Assembly (NCBI GenBank): GCA_022578965.1
Contig: MU400521.1
Span: forward strand, 310,001-374,000
Direction: 5' to 3'
DNA: 64,000 nucleotides
Source of the DNA: Xylaria sp. FL1777
Taxonomy: Eukaryota > Ascomycota > Sordariomycetes > Xylariales > Xylariaceae
A model generated the notes under the pieces. That model had not been told where the DNA came from, searched no databases, and saw only the letters and a list, made by a program, of their open reading frames with translations. Position 1 is the stretch's first letter. Every line of letters starts with the position of its first letter. Position numbers and translations under genes: made by a program. Shown here one piece after another: positions 12,201 through 23,714 of the stretch.

Positions 12201-15200
12201 GGATTGGCACAGGTGTTCCCCTGCTCAAAGCACGATAACGTATTGCCACTACCACTACCACATCTTCCCTGTCTACATAGTCTACCCCACGTCGAGGTCA
12301 TATTATAGTTTATCGGCAATTTGTTTGCTGATGACTTGGGGGGCTTGTTTGCCGTCAATGTCTTAGACCTGGATTCGTCATCATACAGCACAGATCAAGA
12401 CTAGTATTCAGTGAGACTTATTATCGGGTTGGGGTTTAGGTTATCTTATCCAACGTGTTGCTCCGAGAGCATTGGTTAAAGAGCAAACAAGCATATATGA
12501 TACATATCCCTCCATAAATTTAAACCAGTAAGTCCCATCGATGGGAGATGTTCCAACAATAGAACCGGTTTAGACGATCCTCCGGGGTCGGGTGACCCAC
12601 AAGATGCCCAAATGAGGTCTGCCGTCTATCACAGGATTGGATGGACAAGCCACTCAAGGATTTTGAGTTGCCGGCCGGGCACCTGGACTAGAGCAGCTAA
12701 TGAAACCCACCCCACCAAGACAGCTAGGTAACGTTAGGCTAGGTAGTAAGTTACTGTTGCTACTCGGCAGGCACCTCCTTCCCTTCACAACACACCGGTC
12801 AGCTGACCAAATGTAACAAACCCTCTCCCTTCAAGTAAGTACTGCTCATGACGTTCTTGGTAACCTCAGCAGTGTTGCCTCATACAACTTCACCAAAGCT
12901 GTTTAAGAGTTGTTTGCTATTTAAGATCTAGTCATCTGACTTGGTCACGTCTAAGTGATATTACGGTATAATAATGCATTTCTGTGATCGAAAATCATAG
13001 ATAGATTAAATCCCCAAGGTCAACGCAAAGAAACTCAGCTAACATCGCCAAATTTTTAAAGCAGCACTATGATCTATAATTAGGTAACCAACGGGATCGA
13101 AAGGCTGAAATAAGTCATTACAGCTGACGTAGTCAAGAAGTAATAGGTATTAGTAGGGTACCGAGTGAATGGATAGACGTGTACTAATACATTCCGCTAA
13201 AAATGTTAGGCGGCCATGGCGACCCAAACAATTGGAAGTATGCCCTAGAACATGCAAAGAAGCTCTCACGTAATGTTTTCAGCCATCCACGATCTGCTTC
13301 TAGGCACCTCTCCGTGTCAGTAAGCTATTCGGCCACGTGCGATACCGAAGGCTAGCATGCGGGTATATATGGGTGCGGATATCTGCATATGTGGCGTCGT
13401 AACCTACATAGAAGGGTTGTACAAGGTCTCAGTTGTCTTTTTAAGCGGAAACGAAGGGGTGGTGTTCCGGTAGATCTGCTGCAAGCCTGTGAGGCATAAT
13501 CTCGATCGTGTCACGATTGTTCGCATATGGCGTTCCAAGCAGTGCAGTGTAACATCGAACTTACTAAAGTAAACATTATAAACTCACTACAAGTATTAAA
13601 GAGGACTCTGATGGGTCAATCTTAGTTAACCTTAAATTAATTCTATATTTGTGTCACATGCTACGAAGTGATAATCACGTCTTTATGTCTACTTACTTTT
13701 TATTTAGCCACTCTTCAGAAGTTCATACTATATATTTGAGATTGCATTTGTCGAATAGCCCCTAGAAACGGTGCCTTTTTCTTCTCATCCTAATCTCTAA
13801 GAGCAACTTCCCAACTAAACTATTTCTCTATTATACGTAAACCAAACTCGGCAAATATCTGGTGCTAGGGTCGATTTCATGGCCTAGTTAAGAGTTGATC
13901 TTACTTTCTATCATTTTACTTGAATTGATATCTAGCCTGATGAAGAAGAATATCGATCCACGCTGGGTTAGTGAAATACTTCTTAGTCAAGCAAGTATGT
14001 TTATGTTGTGGAGCAGTAATTATAAGGGGTCTAACCGTAAAGTTGTCTCTGTCAAGTGGAATTCTTCACCACGTGTCTTCACTCACCCACAAAGTTTGTC
14101 TCAAATAAACGACCCATAATACAATATGTACACATTTATAGCCAGCAGTTAATAGTTCTATATTTAACAGCAAGTGTGATCGAATTCGTCTCAAATTTCT
14201 TCAGCTATAGCGTACGCGCTAGTTGAATCGTTTAACCGCACACCAAACGTAGCTAAGTAAGATTAGCTCGAACTGTATTGTACGTAATTTTTTTTTTTTT
14301 TTTTGAATAGCATTGAAAGACCCTTTTTAGCCATTGGCTTAAGAGATATGTTACAGAGCAGCCCTAAACGTCTCCAGAACTAAGACTGAGAAAAAGGGAG
14401 CGTGGAGATACTTCCAAGACACGCAGTCACTAATTATTACATTAGCGTCCATATAGCGGCAAGCTAGAAGGTGCGGATTTACCTTGAGCGGAAGTTAGCG
14501 GAGTGAAAGGCTTGAGGCTGAAAAAGAGGCGTCCATGAGTGATGATGCCGCAATGTTCCACAATCCGGCAATGCTAGCGTACGGCAAATGCTACTGGCAA
14601 AGTTACGGTGGCGTATTAAGGTTAACTGTACAGTTGCACAGTACTCTGATCCGTATACTGTATGTGTTCTCTATTCTCGAGCCGAGATGCATCCCAGGAG
14701 AGCCAGAACTGACGCACGGGTAGTTTTTTCAAGCCTGGCTAGTCCTGGTGGGCTGCAGTATTCTGTAGTGAGACTTTGAAGAAAAGGCGGCCTGGAGATG
14801 TCTTTCATTCATTGAACGCCTTCCTCTCGAAAAGGAAAGGCTTAGAATGACCTGATCCGACGGTCGAGAGAGACTAGCAAGACACAAGGAGTATCTTTCT
14901 GTGCCGCGAGTCTGCAAATGTTTGTGGGGAAATCATAGAGGAGAGAGGTGAAGTTCTCCATCGGTATAGGTACAACTGCCGATACAGTTCACGGATGGAT
15001 CGTATTACTGGGTATGAAAGTTGTAGTATACATACGTAGGCTAGGATAGGCCGGTAGCTTGCTGACTGTTCCATAGTCTGTGTGCTCACCGCTCCAAGCT
15101 TGTTAGAGCATGGCACCAATATACTTATAAGTCTTGCCGCCGAGGACGCAGCTGGATGGATCCCTGCTTTTTTTTGGTGTGGCTGCTGCACAGCCTCGAA

Positions 15201-17137
15201 ATGCCAGCCGGCACTTTATCCATGGCTATCTGCACCACGTCATCCATATTTATGCTTATTCTGACGGATGCTGGTTTTGTGCATCATCTGGGCCACGCGC
15301 GTCTCGCTCGGCTGAGTAAGATGGAAAAGGAGAGACTCACCGTTCCCTTTAAGGCCGTGAAAATTTTCGGTGGCCGTTGGTCTGGTCGGTCATCATGGTC
15401 GATAATCAATCAATTCAACTCACCTCGTTGTTAGGGCCAATGCATGATGTTTGGCGTTGGATTCTTCATTGGGCATGTCGGTCGTCTTGCCCCGACAGCT
15501 GCCTTTTCGGTCGGCGTGCGTTAGGAGAGTGTCCAACCTCCCTCTAGATCCGGGGTCGCCGCAGATTTTTAGACAGGGCTGGCCCGGCTCCAGAATTGCC
15601 CCAGCCTCTAAAGCTTATCTGCTGAGGCGATCGGCGGCAAGGAAGAAGACTCCGAGCTAGGATTTTAAAGTTGGCCTAGTATATACTACATAAGTAGGTA
15701 TACTACACGGCGGTCGCAGTGACATGCATAGCGCCCCGCGATATTTCACGGAAGGACTATCAGCCGGTAGGAACAACGTCTAGCCATCTTGTATGCATCG
15801 ATAGAAGCTGAATAAATGGGGCATCAGCTTTGTCGGATGGTCCGTTGCGACGATGATATACCTACTTGTCTTGCTCGGCCAGTGTTGCCGTAGCCTAACC
15901 GACCATCTCGAAAATAGAGAAGTATATGTATATTACACTTGATTAGGAAGGTCGGCGAATGCATGACGACAAGTGCCTAAGCGAATAAACTTCCTACATA
16001 ACTGCTTCGCGGCCTTGTTCTCGCCATGCCACTTTAAAAGTCCTATGATCTAAACTTAATGAGTAGTGAACATTCATTAAACAGACCTCTATTCTTAGTA
16101 GTAAAATAGGAGATTCAGCAAGTTTCTTCTTCCTTTTTCCTTTTTTTTTTTTTCGTTCATTCATTCCTTTGTGGTAGTAGGATATATATATACAACTCTC
16201 CTTACCCCTTTATGATGACAGAACTGAATTTCCAAAGTTTAGTGCAGACTCAGTTCGAGCGGGCTTTCCTACGATGGCGAATTGCACTGCAATTAACAAT
16301 ATCTCGCGTAAGCATTAGTCAAAGCTGTATCGAGTATATTAGGCTTTGATCTGAATTAATAATGTTACGAACCAAGAACAGCGTAGGAGTAGAACAACAA
16401 CCTCCAAACTCAACTCCGAGACCGTGCCGAGTCAAAGTATCAGGAACTCTTCTCTTGATATGGGAGAGATATGGTGCGAGAATTTCATTCAATGGGACTA
16501 GCAGAGCCTGAAGTAAGTCGGGAAGCTATGCCTTTCGAGTAATCTTATGTTATTTTCTCTAGCGTTACAGCTGCGATGCGCTGCTTGTGAAATCGCTTCA
16601 TTCGAGAACCTACCCAATAATTATAGAGTAGGACAAGTATAGAAGCATACACATATAAGGTAAGAATTTGAGCACTCAACACCTGCGAATTAGTGAAATC
16701 TGGTATCTATATAGGTACGTACAAGTTCACATAATATGCATTTTGGTAGACATCTTGCGGGGCTATATGTTCATTAATTATAGCTAGAACTAAAAACTAA
16801 CAAGCCTGACACAAGAGAAAACCTCGTGAAGCCCCGAGTATGTGAAGTGGTCGGAGCGATTACAGTATGTTGATCCATCAAAAAGGATATATGTCAACTA
16901 ACGGTAGTGTAGTCATTTTCTGCAAGAGGAAGATGCTATAGCTTCTGGGACAGTGTAGAACATCACGGTTCTTAAGCTCATCCGATCATTCCAATGTGCC
17001 TCTGAGTATCCTGACATACTAGAGAAACCCCACAGGCAATCTATGTTAGAATATCAACTTATGTTAAACTAACGAACAGTACTCTCATATAAAAGAAATA
17101 ATGCTACATAAAAAATCTTCATCTCGCACATAGACGT
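9265..17137. other. long gene-free stretch upstream of the PKS
   Basis: About 7.9 kb with no frame that carries a recognisable domain; open frames are all below about 110 codons and overlap in several frames. The composition is mixed, with a G+C-richer part near 9.8-11.3 kb, A+T-rich DNA from about 11.6 to 14.4 kb, and a 17-base T run at 14288-14304. Another T run ends near 16153. The PKS promoter must lie at the left end. The rest may be decayed repeats, but no transposon protein could be read in it. Confidence 0.5.
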
Positions 17138-19225
17138 CTAGTGATTGTCCCGAGGTGATGGGTAAGTCTGCGCCACACGCTGAAACTGTGGTGCACGCTT
17201 GAGCACCATGCCCTCGCTCAGTCCGCCAACTTCTCTTCGGAAGATGTCTTGCCAGGGAGTGTGACTAGGCGGACCATGATATCCGCCCTTCTCCTCAAGC
17301 TCCTTTCTCCTTGCAGCAAATTCCTCATCCGGAATCATGATATCGACACGGCGTTTATCCAAATCCACACGGACAACATCCCCGTTCCTGAGCAACGCTA
17401 GATTCCCGCCGTCAGCCGCCTCGGGCGTTGCGTTTAGGATAGAAGGGGATCCAGACGTCCCACTCTGGCGTCCGTCCCCGATACAGGGAAGATCAGTGAT
17501 GCCTCGCTTCAGAAGGTGCCCTGGGGCCCGCATATTGACGACTTCGGCCGCGCCAGGATAGCCCAGTGGTCCGACGCCGCGCATGACGAGAATCGTCTGC
17601 TCGTCGATGGAAGCCGTGTCTACGTTTTTGTGATAGTCCTCGGGGCCATCGAAGACGGCCACCTTGCCCTCAAAGGCGTTAGGGTCGTCCGGATTTTCAA
17701 GGAATGCCTCCCGGAAAGCCTTGGAGATCACCGATGTCTTCATAATAGCGCTGTCAAAGAGCGTGCCTTTCAGATGCAGGAAACCCGCATTGGTCTTCAG
17801 GGGATCTGAAAATGGGCGGATTGTGTTCCTATCCCAGGTCTTCTTTCCCCGTGCGTTATCGCCGATGCTACGCCCGTTAGCGGTTACTGCGTCAGGATGC
17901 GGCAATGCATCTGCCTCAAGGAGTTCCGCAAGGACGGCGGGCAGGCCGCCCGCACGATAATAGTCTTCGCCGAGAACTTCACCAGCAGGCATCATGTTGA
18001 GCAAGAGAGGAACCTTGAAGCCGATACGGTCCCAGTCGTCTAAATCAAGTGGCACGCCGATGTGCTTGGCGATGGCATTTAAGTGAATGGGCGCATTCGT
18101 GCTCCCTCCTATGGCTGTGTTGACCACGATGGCATTCTCGAAAGCTTTTCGGGTCATGATGTCGCTCGGTCTCAAATCTTCGCGCACCATTTCGACGATG
18201 CGCTCGCCAGTGCTGTAGGCAATTTGTGCCCGCTCGCGGTAGACAGCCGGGATAGCAGCAGCTCCGGGCAGCGCCATACCCAATGCCTCAGCGAGTGCAT
18301 TCATGGTAGATGCCGTGCCCATCGTATTGCAGTGTCCTGCAGATGGTGTACCTGCCGCCACCACTACAACAGCATGGGTCAGTGATGGTCATTCAAGGGT
18401 GATTGACGGGTGATTCGAAGTAGAGCACCCCTTTAACCTAAAAGGAGCCACATCGTGAGAAGGAAATAACTCCGAATATTACTTACTATCCGTGACCTTG
18501 TCGTCGTCAATGAGACCTGCGGCATGAAGTTCTCGAGCCTGCCATACGACAGTCCCGGCGCCCATTCTCTCACCCTTTGCCCAGCCATTCAACATTGGAC
18601 CAACATTGAGGCAGATAGCAGGGATATTCATAGTTGCAGCGGCCATAAGGCACGCAGGCGTCGTCTTATCACATCCCGTTAGCAACACCACGCCGTCAAA
18701 CGGATATGCGTATAATAGCTCGACCAAAGACAGATACGCGAGGTTGCGGTCGAGCGTGGCCGTGGGTCTTCTCGAGGTCTCTTGGATGGGATGCGTGGGG
18801 AACTCGAAGGCAATGCCCCCCGCGGATCGGATTCCTTCGCGCACTCTCTTCGCTAGTACTTGATGGTGTCTGTTACAGGGCGCTAAGTCTGACCCGGACT
18901 GGGCGATGCCGATTATCGGCTTCCCTGACAGCAGCTCTTCCTTCGTCAGCCCGTAATTCAGATACCGTTCGATATACAGCGTCTGCATAGTGCGATCTTC
19001 AGGGCGGTCAAACCAAGCTGCCGATCTCAGGCGGGTTCGTTCGGGGGTCGCATTTTGAGGCACGATTGATGAATTGTTGCCGAGTGTCTGTGCTGAAAGT
19101 CTTTCCTCGAGCTCCTTAACCCGTGCTTGCAGCCTATGGGTCTCTGCCTTATAATCTTCGATGTCTCTCGGTGGCTTGCTGCTGCATGTTGAAGTGCAGC
19201 TGTTGCAGTCTAACTCACACGCCAT
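17138..19225 (-). CDS. IlvD/Edd family dehydratase (aldonate or dihydroxy-acid type)
   Basis: Iron-sulfur dehydratase expected to remove water from a sugar acid or dihydroxy acid to give a 2-keto acid. Exons 19225-18487 and 18363-17138 (intron 123 nt) give 654 aa. The three cysteines typical of [2Fe-2S] members are present: Cys117 in SDLAPCN, Cys185 in TGCDKTTPA and Cys258 in SAGHCNTMG. The PTHPIQE and [13 protein letters not shown] segments look more like the pentonate/aldonate branch than like mitochondrial Ilv3; this is a judgement from motifs, not an alignment. Before the catalytic domain is an extension of about 65 residues: four cysteines within residues 3-14, then a heptad-like charged stretch (about 20-45). 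No mitochondrial presequence is evident. It stands alone between two gene-poor regions. Confidence 0.88.
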
Positions 19226-20111
19226 CGTAACGTAAATACTGGTGTCGCGATACTGCCGGGGAAGAACAGCAGAATATCAAGACGACAGGGGAGAGTTATA
19301 TTGGTTTATCCAGATCACTACTATTTATTTTGGCGGCTTCTCACATTTCGCTTCCAAATGACCCGATGACCTGACTCTCTTTCTCTCTCTCACGAGACTC
19401 GTTCCGTATCCGCTTAATCCACTATTCTCCGGTCGTGCAGTATCTTTGTGTACACGATCGTGGGGATTGGTTGGATAGGGGCTAAGTATCTGCTGCCTAC
19501 GTCAAACACCAGGGACCGGTTCTCAATTGCAAGTCGTCTGGTTGGGCAGGATCTCAGAATCTATGGCTTCCTAATGGTCCAGTGCGGCTAAGTATATCCG
19601 GCCATTTCCCTAGCTGAACCATCGTGGAGCCATTCACAGTTCCCGTACAGTTTCCGGACGGTGGCTCATCCACTACCGTGGACTAGCATAAATAGGAATC
19701 GATTTGCCATTCTTTGTTCGGGTATATTTGAATACATGAGGTAGGTAGTTCTCTATCACGTCCCAAAACTACATGATGATCTTCCGAAGTGTTGATTTGG
19801 CTTGCATTTGTACGACGTTACACGGTCCACAATGACAGCTTACGACTTGGCAGGGAAAAGGACAAGCAGTCTACTAATGTAAGCTTATCTTTATAATAGA
19901 GCTAGCTAGCACTTAACAATGTCGGAAGAAATATGATTCGATTTTATGGGAGTATAATTACAGCGTAAGTGTTGAAATACGATGATAGTACCAAGAGACA
20001 CTAGAACTGCAAATTTTGTTTTTATTAGTAGGGGCCTATGGTAACTTCAAACTCTCCTCAAATATATCGTTGTTTACACGCATCTGTGAGGCCTGTGAGA
20101 GATCTCACGGG

Positions 20112-20175
<64 letters not shown>

Positions 20176-20874
20176 CNNNNNNNNNNTTTTTTTTTTTTTT
20201 TTATTTTTTTTTTTTAAAAATAAATTAATATATTTTTTTTTTTTTTTTTCTTGCTTTTTTTTTTTTTTTTATACAAACCCCCCCCCCCCCCCCCCCCCCG
20301 GGTACCATCATCAGTCTCTACATATCAATAGACTAGAACTATCACTAGCCATCCTCAACATGAAGAGAATCAAGCATCTGCGCATAGAATGTGGTTTAGA
20401 CTAATATATGTTAGGGGGCGGTATAAGCCAAACGCATCGAGGATAGCTGGCTATAATCAACTCGCTGTGAGGTACCTTAGGTTGCATAGATGATTATTTG
20501 TAGCATCTACATCTCAAGTACATTATGCTGTACATATAGGTCTCCTCTAATTGGCGATTCATTATAGGTAGTCAAGTCGTGAAATCGTCACTTGAATAAA
20601 ACTTGCGATTAGGGACCTCCATATCACCTTCACTGTCTCCTCTTGTTTAGCTTTCCACACGTTTATGAGTTCTAGCTGGCCAAAAAAAAGGAGTGTCCTC
20701 TCTTATCAACTTATGCTAAGTTTCACTCTCCTTAACCTATTCAATCAAAAGTTCTCTAATGTTAATCTTTCTTCAAAGCTCATGTATATCTCACACTAAT
20801 TGTTATTATTATTTAGAACTGGTCATAACTACAATAGGTAGTTACATAGGGCACTAATGAGATGTTTGCAATTA
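19226..20874. other. intergenic with an assembly gap
   Basis: Upstream region of the dehydratase followed by A+T-rich DNA. No coding region was recognised. The open frame reading through the G run and the Ns (20016 to 20228) is an artefact of the homopolymer and the gap. Confidence 0.6.
20113..20299. repeat. scaffold gap flanked by G, T and C homopolymers
   Basis: A 63-base G run (20113-20175) and one C are followed by ten Ns (20177-20186), a T-rich low-complexity tract to about 20270 and a 22-base C run (20278-20299). Ten Ns is a conventional gap filler. The homopolymers are probably assembly or sequencing artefacts around the junction, so distance and contiguity across this point cannot be trusted. 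Confidence 0.9.
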
Positions 20875-22922
20875 CTAGTCTTGCCTCATCGATTTATCCG
20901 CCCATCGCGTCTCTCGTTCAAACTTGGCTCGCTCTTCTCCTTCAAGCTGCCGAAGCCCTTCCTCCCGCAGTTGAGCGAAGAGCTCAACCGCGTCATCATA
21001 AGTCTCGCGCGAGGTCCAGCCGTCCCTTTGCACAAACGACGAGATCGAAGCCCAGAAGTCAGCGTTTTCATTCCACCCATCGGTTTCGCGAAAGTGTGTT
21101 TCGATCTCTGCTTTAGTAAATTCGATCGGACAAGGCCGGCCGGGACAGATCTCGTCCCAGTTCCTATGTTTCGCAAAAATTGGTGCTTTAGCACACTGCA
21201 TAACTAGTCTAAAATATGTTTATCATACTACGTACCGTTGAATGCGTATAAGTGATTCTCGAAAGGGTACGATATCGGCGTCCCAAGTGTTTGCTGAAAA
21301 GTCAACAACGTCTCGCCTCGTACGTCCGTGTGGTAGATGAAAGATCTCATGAAGTAAATGATTTACTTTCTTCGTATTGCGCTCGTATGACCAAAGCAGG
21401 ATTGACTTCTCAACCTGTGAGCGAATACGGCTCTTCTCATCCTGGTCCTCAAGGGTTTCATAGTGAGGAGGGAGCCGCAACATTATGTCCCCATCATAAT
21501 CCACAAGTTGAGGTTGCCGTGCTTGAAAGAATAAGGGACCAGCCCAGCAATCCTGCCAATCGATGATGCTGCTTATTTTACCGCCCTCGACGAAGAGGTT
21601 AGAGGCATGAGTGTCCCAATGCCAGACAGTGGACTTGACTAGGGGTCCATCATTGGGTAAAAGATAGTCAGCAACATGGTCGAACTTATCATATAGATCC
21701 AGGTGAGCCTCAGGGCGGGACTGTGAGTCGACCCTAGCCGAAAATCCAGAAAGTGAATTCGTAGACCCAGGGGCTCGTCTAGACAGCCATGCTATTTCTC
21801 GCTGCGCAATCGCCCTCAGGTAGTCCTGAGGTCGTTTCCCTGCGCCGACGAATACACTTCAAGTCAGCAAGACGTGCCATCGGCGCTGGGTCTCATAAGC
21901 GGTTCCAATATGGCTGTAAGCACTCACATGGTCCACGGTCAATAGCCATGGTCTTCCGCTCCCCGTCCCAGAAATCCCGATCGGCCACAGGACCTATGAC
22001 ATATCGATCCTCAACCTCAGCAGCGAGAGATGTGGAAGCATTGCCCTCAACTTGGGCTTTGACACAGCCAGGGAAGCCATGGTGGGCGAAATAAAGGCTC
22101 CCATATCTAATGTCCATGATGTATCTCGTCAGTAATGAGAGGCAGAAGCAGAATAGAAGACACGAACTGCGTGAAGGAAATCGATAACAGATTATTCTCG
22201 ATATTGACTAAATCTTTGACAATTTCCAACTTGGTCTCTAGAGGCAGCGTGTCCCAGACTTGACTAAGCTGAGTCCCAGTTGCCTCCTCCATGATAATAT
22301 ACTCAGAGTGTACCGGGTTGTCTGCATCTATGCTCCAGGCCAGAACTTTAGGCACAGGTAGTCCAAGAATAGACAGGGCCTAATTCGGGGTAAAGTAACT
22401 CAAGCGATAAATTAGAGACACCGACAGGTTTGATAGGAAAGTAGGGAAATGTAGTGATGGGGAGAGGGAAGTTCTTACAAAGTCCATGGTAGCAACTTCG
22501 GACGCGGTTGTCCACCGTGGAGAACCAGTATTTGGATTCGGGATACGAGCAATCACGGCCGAACCATTGTCCATGACAAGACGGAATACCTTGTTGAAAC
22601 CACCCTCGGCTAGCTTGACCATGTCGACACACTTCTCTGCGCAGACGCTCTTTGCCGCCACAGCTTGAAGCTTATGCGCATCGAACAGCCTATAACGCTC
22701 ACGGAGTCGGGTTTCTTCATCCCACAACCAACGCCCCGACGTATAGCGGAAGAACTCATGTTGTGCATCTGGAGCTGTGTCTGACGATATTGCCTTTGAA
22801 CGCGTAGACGACCAACGACATTGAACTGAGAGTAGTGGAAGGTTCCGGCTGAGAGAGGAAGGGGAATGACTTGAATAGAGCCAGCGGATGGCGATGGCGG
22901 GGAATCTACCGACTATCCGCAT
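20875..22922 (-). CDS. aim9: AIM9-like mitochondrial phosphotransferase family protein
   Basis: APH/choline-kinase-fold protein of the fungal AIM9 family; no substrate is established. Exons 22922-22479, 22379-22168, 22106-21928, 21839-21236, 21163-20875 give 575 aa. Introns are 99, 61, 88 and 72 nt; the second has a weak donor (GTTCGT), but it is the one that keeps the conserved FTQYGSLYF junction. Visible motifs: KLAEGGFNKVFRL (nucleotide-binding loop), VIARIPNPN, YIIMEEATGTQ, the catalytic loop WHWDTHASN and the metal-binding IIDWQD. The third splice restores DRGPW-KRPQDYL. The start at 22922 gives MRIVGRFPAIAIRWLYSS, an Arg-rich and acid-free leader that suits mitochondrial import. The frame stays open upstream to an ATG at 23060, a less leader-like alternative. 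Confidence 0.88.
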
Positions 22923-23714
22923 CCCGAGCGAAGTGTAGTGTTGACGAAAGCGTACGTATGTGCAACATGATAGGCTAACGGTTTTTACACAAGTCATCTG
23001 GTTCGGGGGGTAAGGAGCGTCGGGATAAGCGCTGGATATCAACGATAAGAAATCCACCAAAACGGTTTCTAAACTGATGCCCGCGTGAAGTTATGACCCG
23101 ATTGCTCTTTGGCTCACTTGGTATTTCGCTGGTCTATATGCCTCTGGGTTGCCTAAAAGCCGATGACCTTGAGTTTCAAAACCGAGTCCTGGATAATTGC
23201 AGAATAATGAAAGCACTAGGTTACGGCCACATAGGTTGAAAAATATGACGGAATTGCAAGCAATGAACTCCGGTCACTCTGTTCATCTATAAAGCGTGGC
23301 TAGACCAATAGGGCAGCCATGTTATCTATATAATACAATCCTGTATCGTGAGTACCAAAACTTCATCAACATCATCTCTCATAACATGCGCCTTTTGCGG
23401 CGAGCCCATCTATACAAAGCCAGGGGAAGCCAAATGCATGCAACTTCGTACCCAGATGAGGAACCACCGGACGGCATTACTCATCTATCCTCCTGATTTC
23501 GTCAGTGTAATTGCTCGTAAAACGTTTCGTTCGAAGCAAGTAAGCCGTATGTAGTACAATCAAGAAATAAAACAATGAGAATCTACTCATTTCCCCCTCA
23601 ATTAAATATTGTTGGCTTCTTGCATCCATTCCAAACGCCAAATTTCTGTATCATTTCTTCGTTATCATGTGCGGTTCGTGTTCATTCCGGTCAATGTTTT
23701 TTTTTGGGCGGGTT
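22923..23714. other. intergenic between AIM9-like gene and BYR4
   Basis: Holds the AIM9-like promoter and 5' leader and the 3' end of the BYR4 transcript. A 68-codon plus-strand frame (23348-23554) contains CAFCGEPIYTKPGEAKC, but nothing else supports it as a gene. Confidence 0.45.

Noticed and set aside
20016..20228. Frame with a long Gly run, unknown residues and Phe run
   Set aside because: It reads through the G homopolymer, the Ns and the T tract of the assembly gap.
23348..23554. Small frame with CAFCGEPIYTKPGEAKC
   Set aside because: A single CxxC-like string in 68 codons without further zinc-binding residues is not enough to call a gene.
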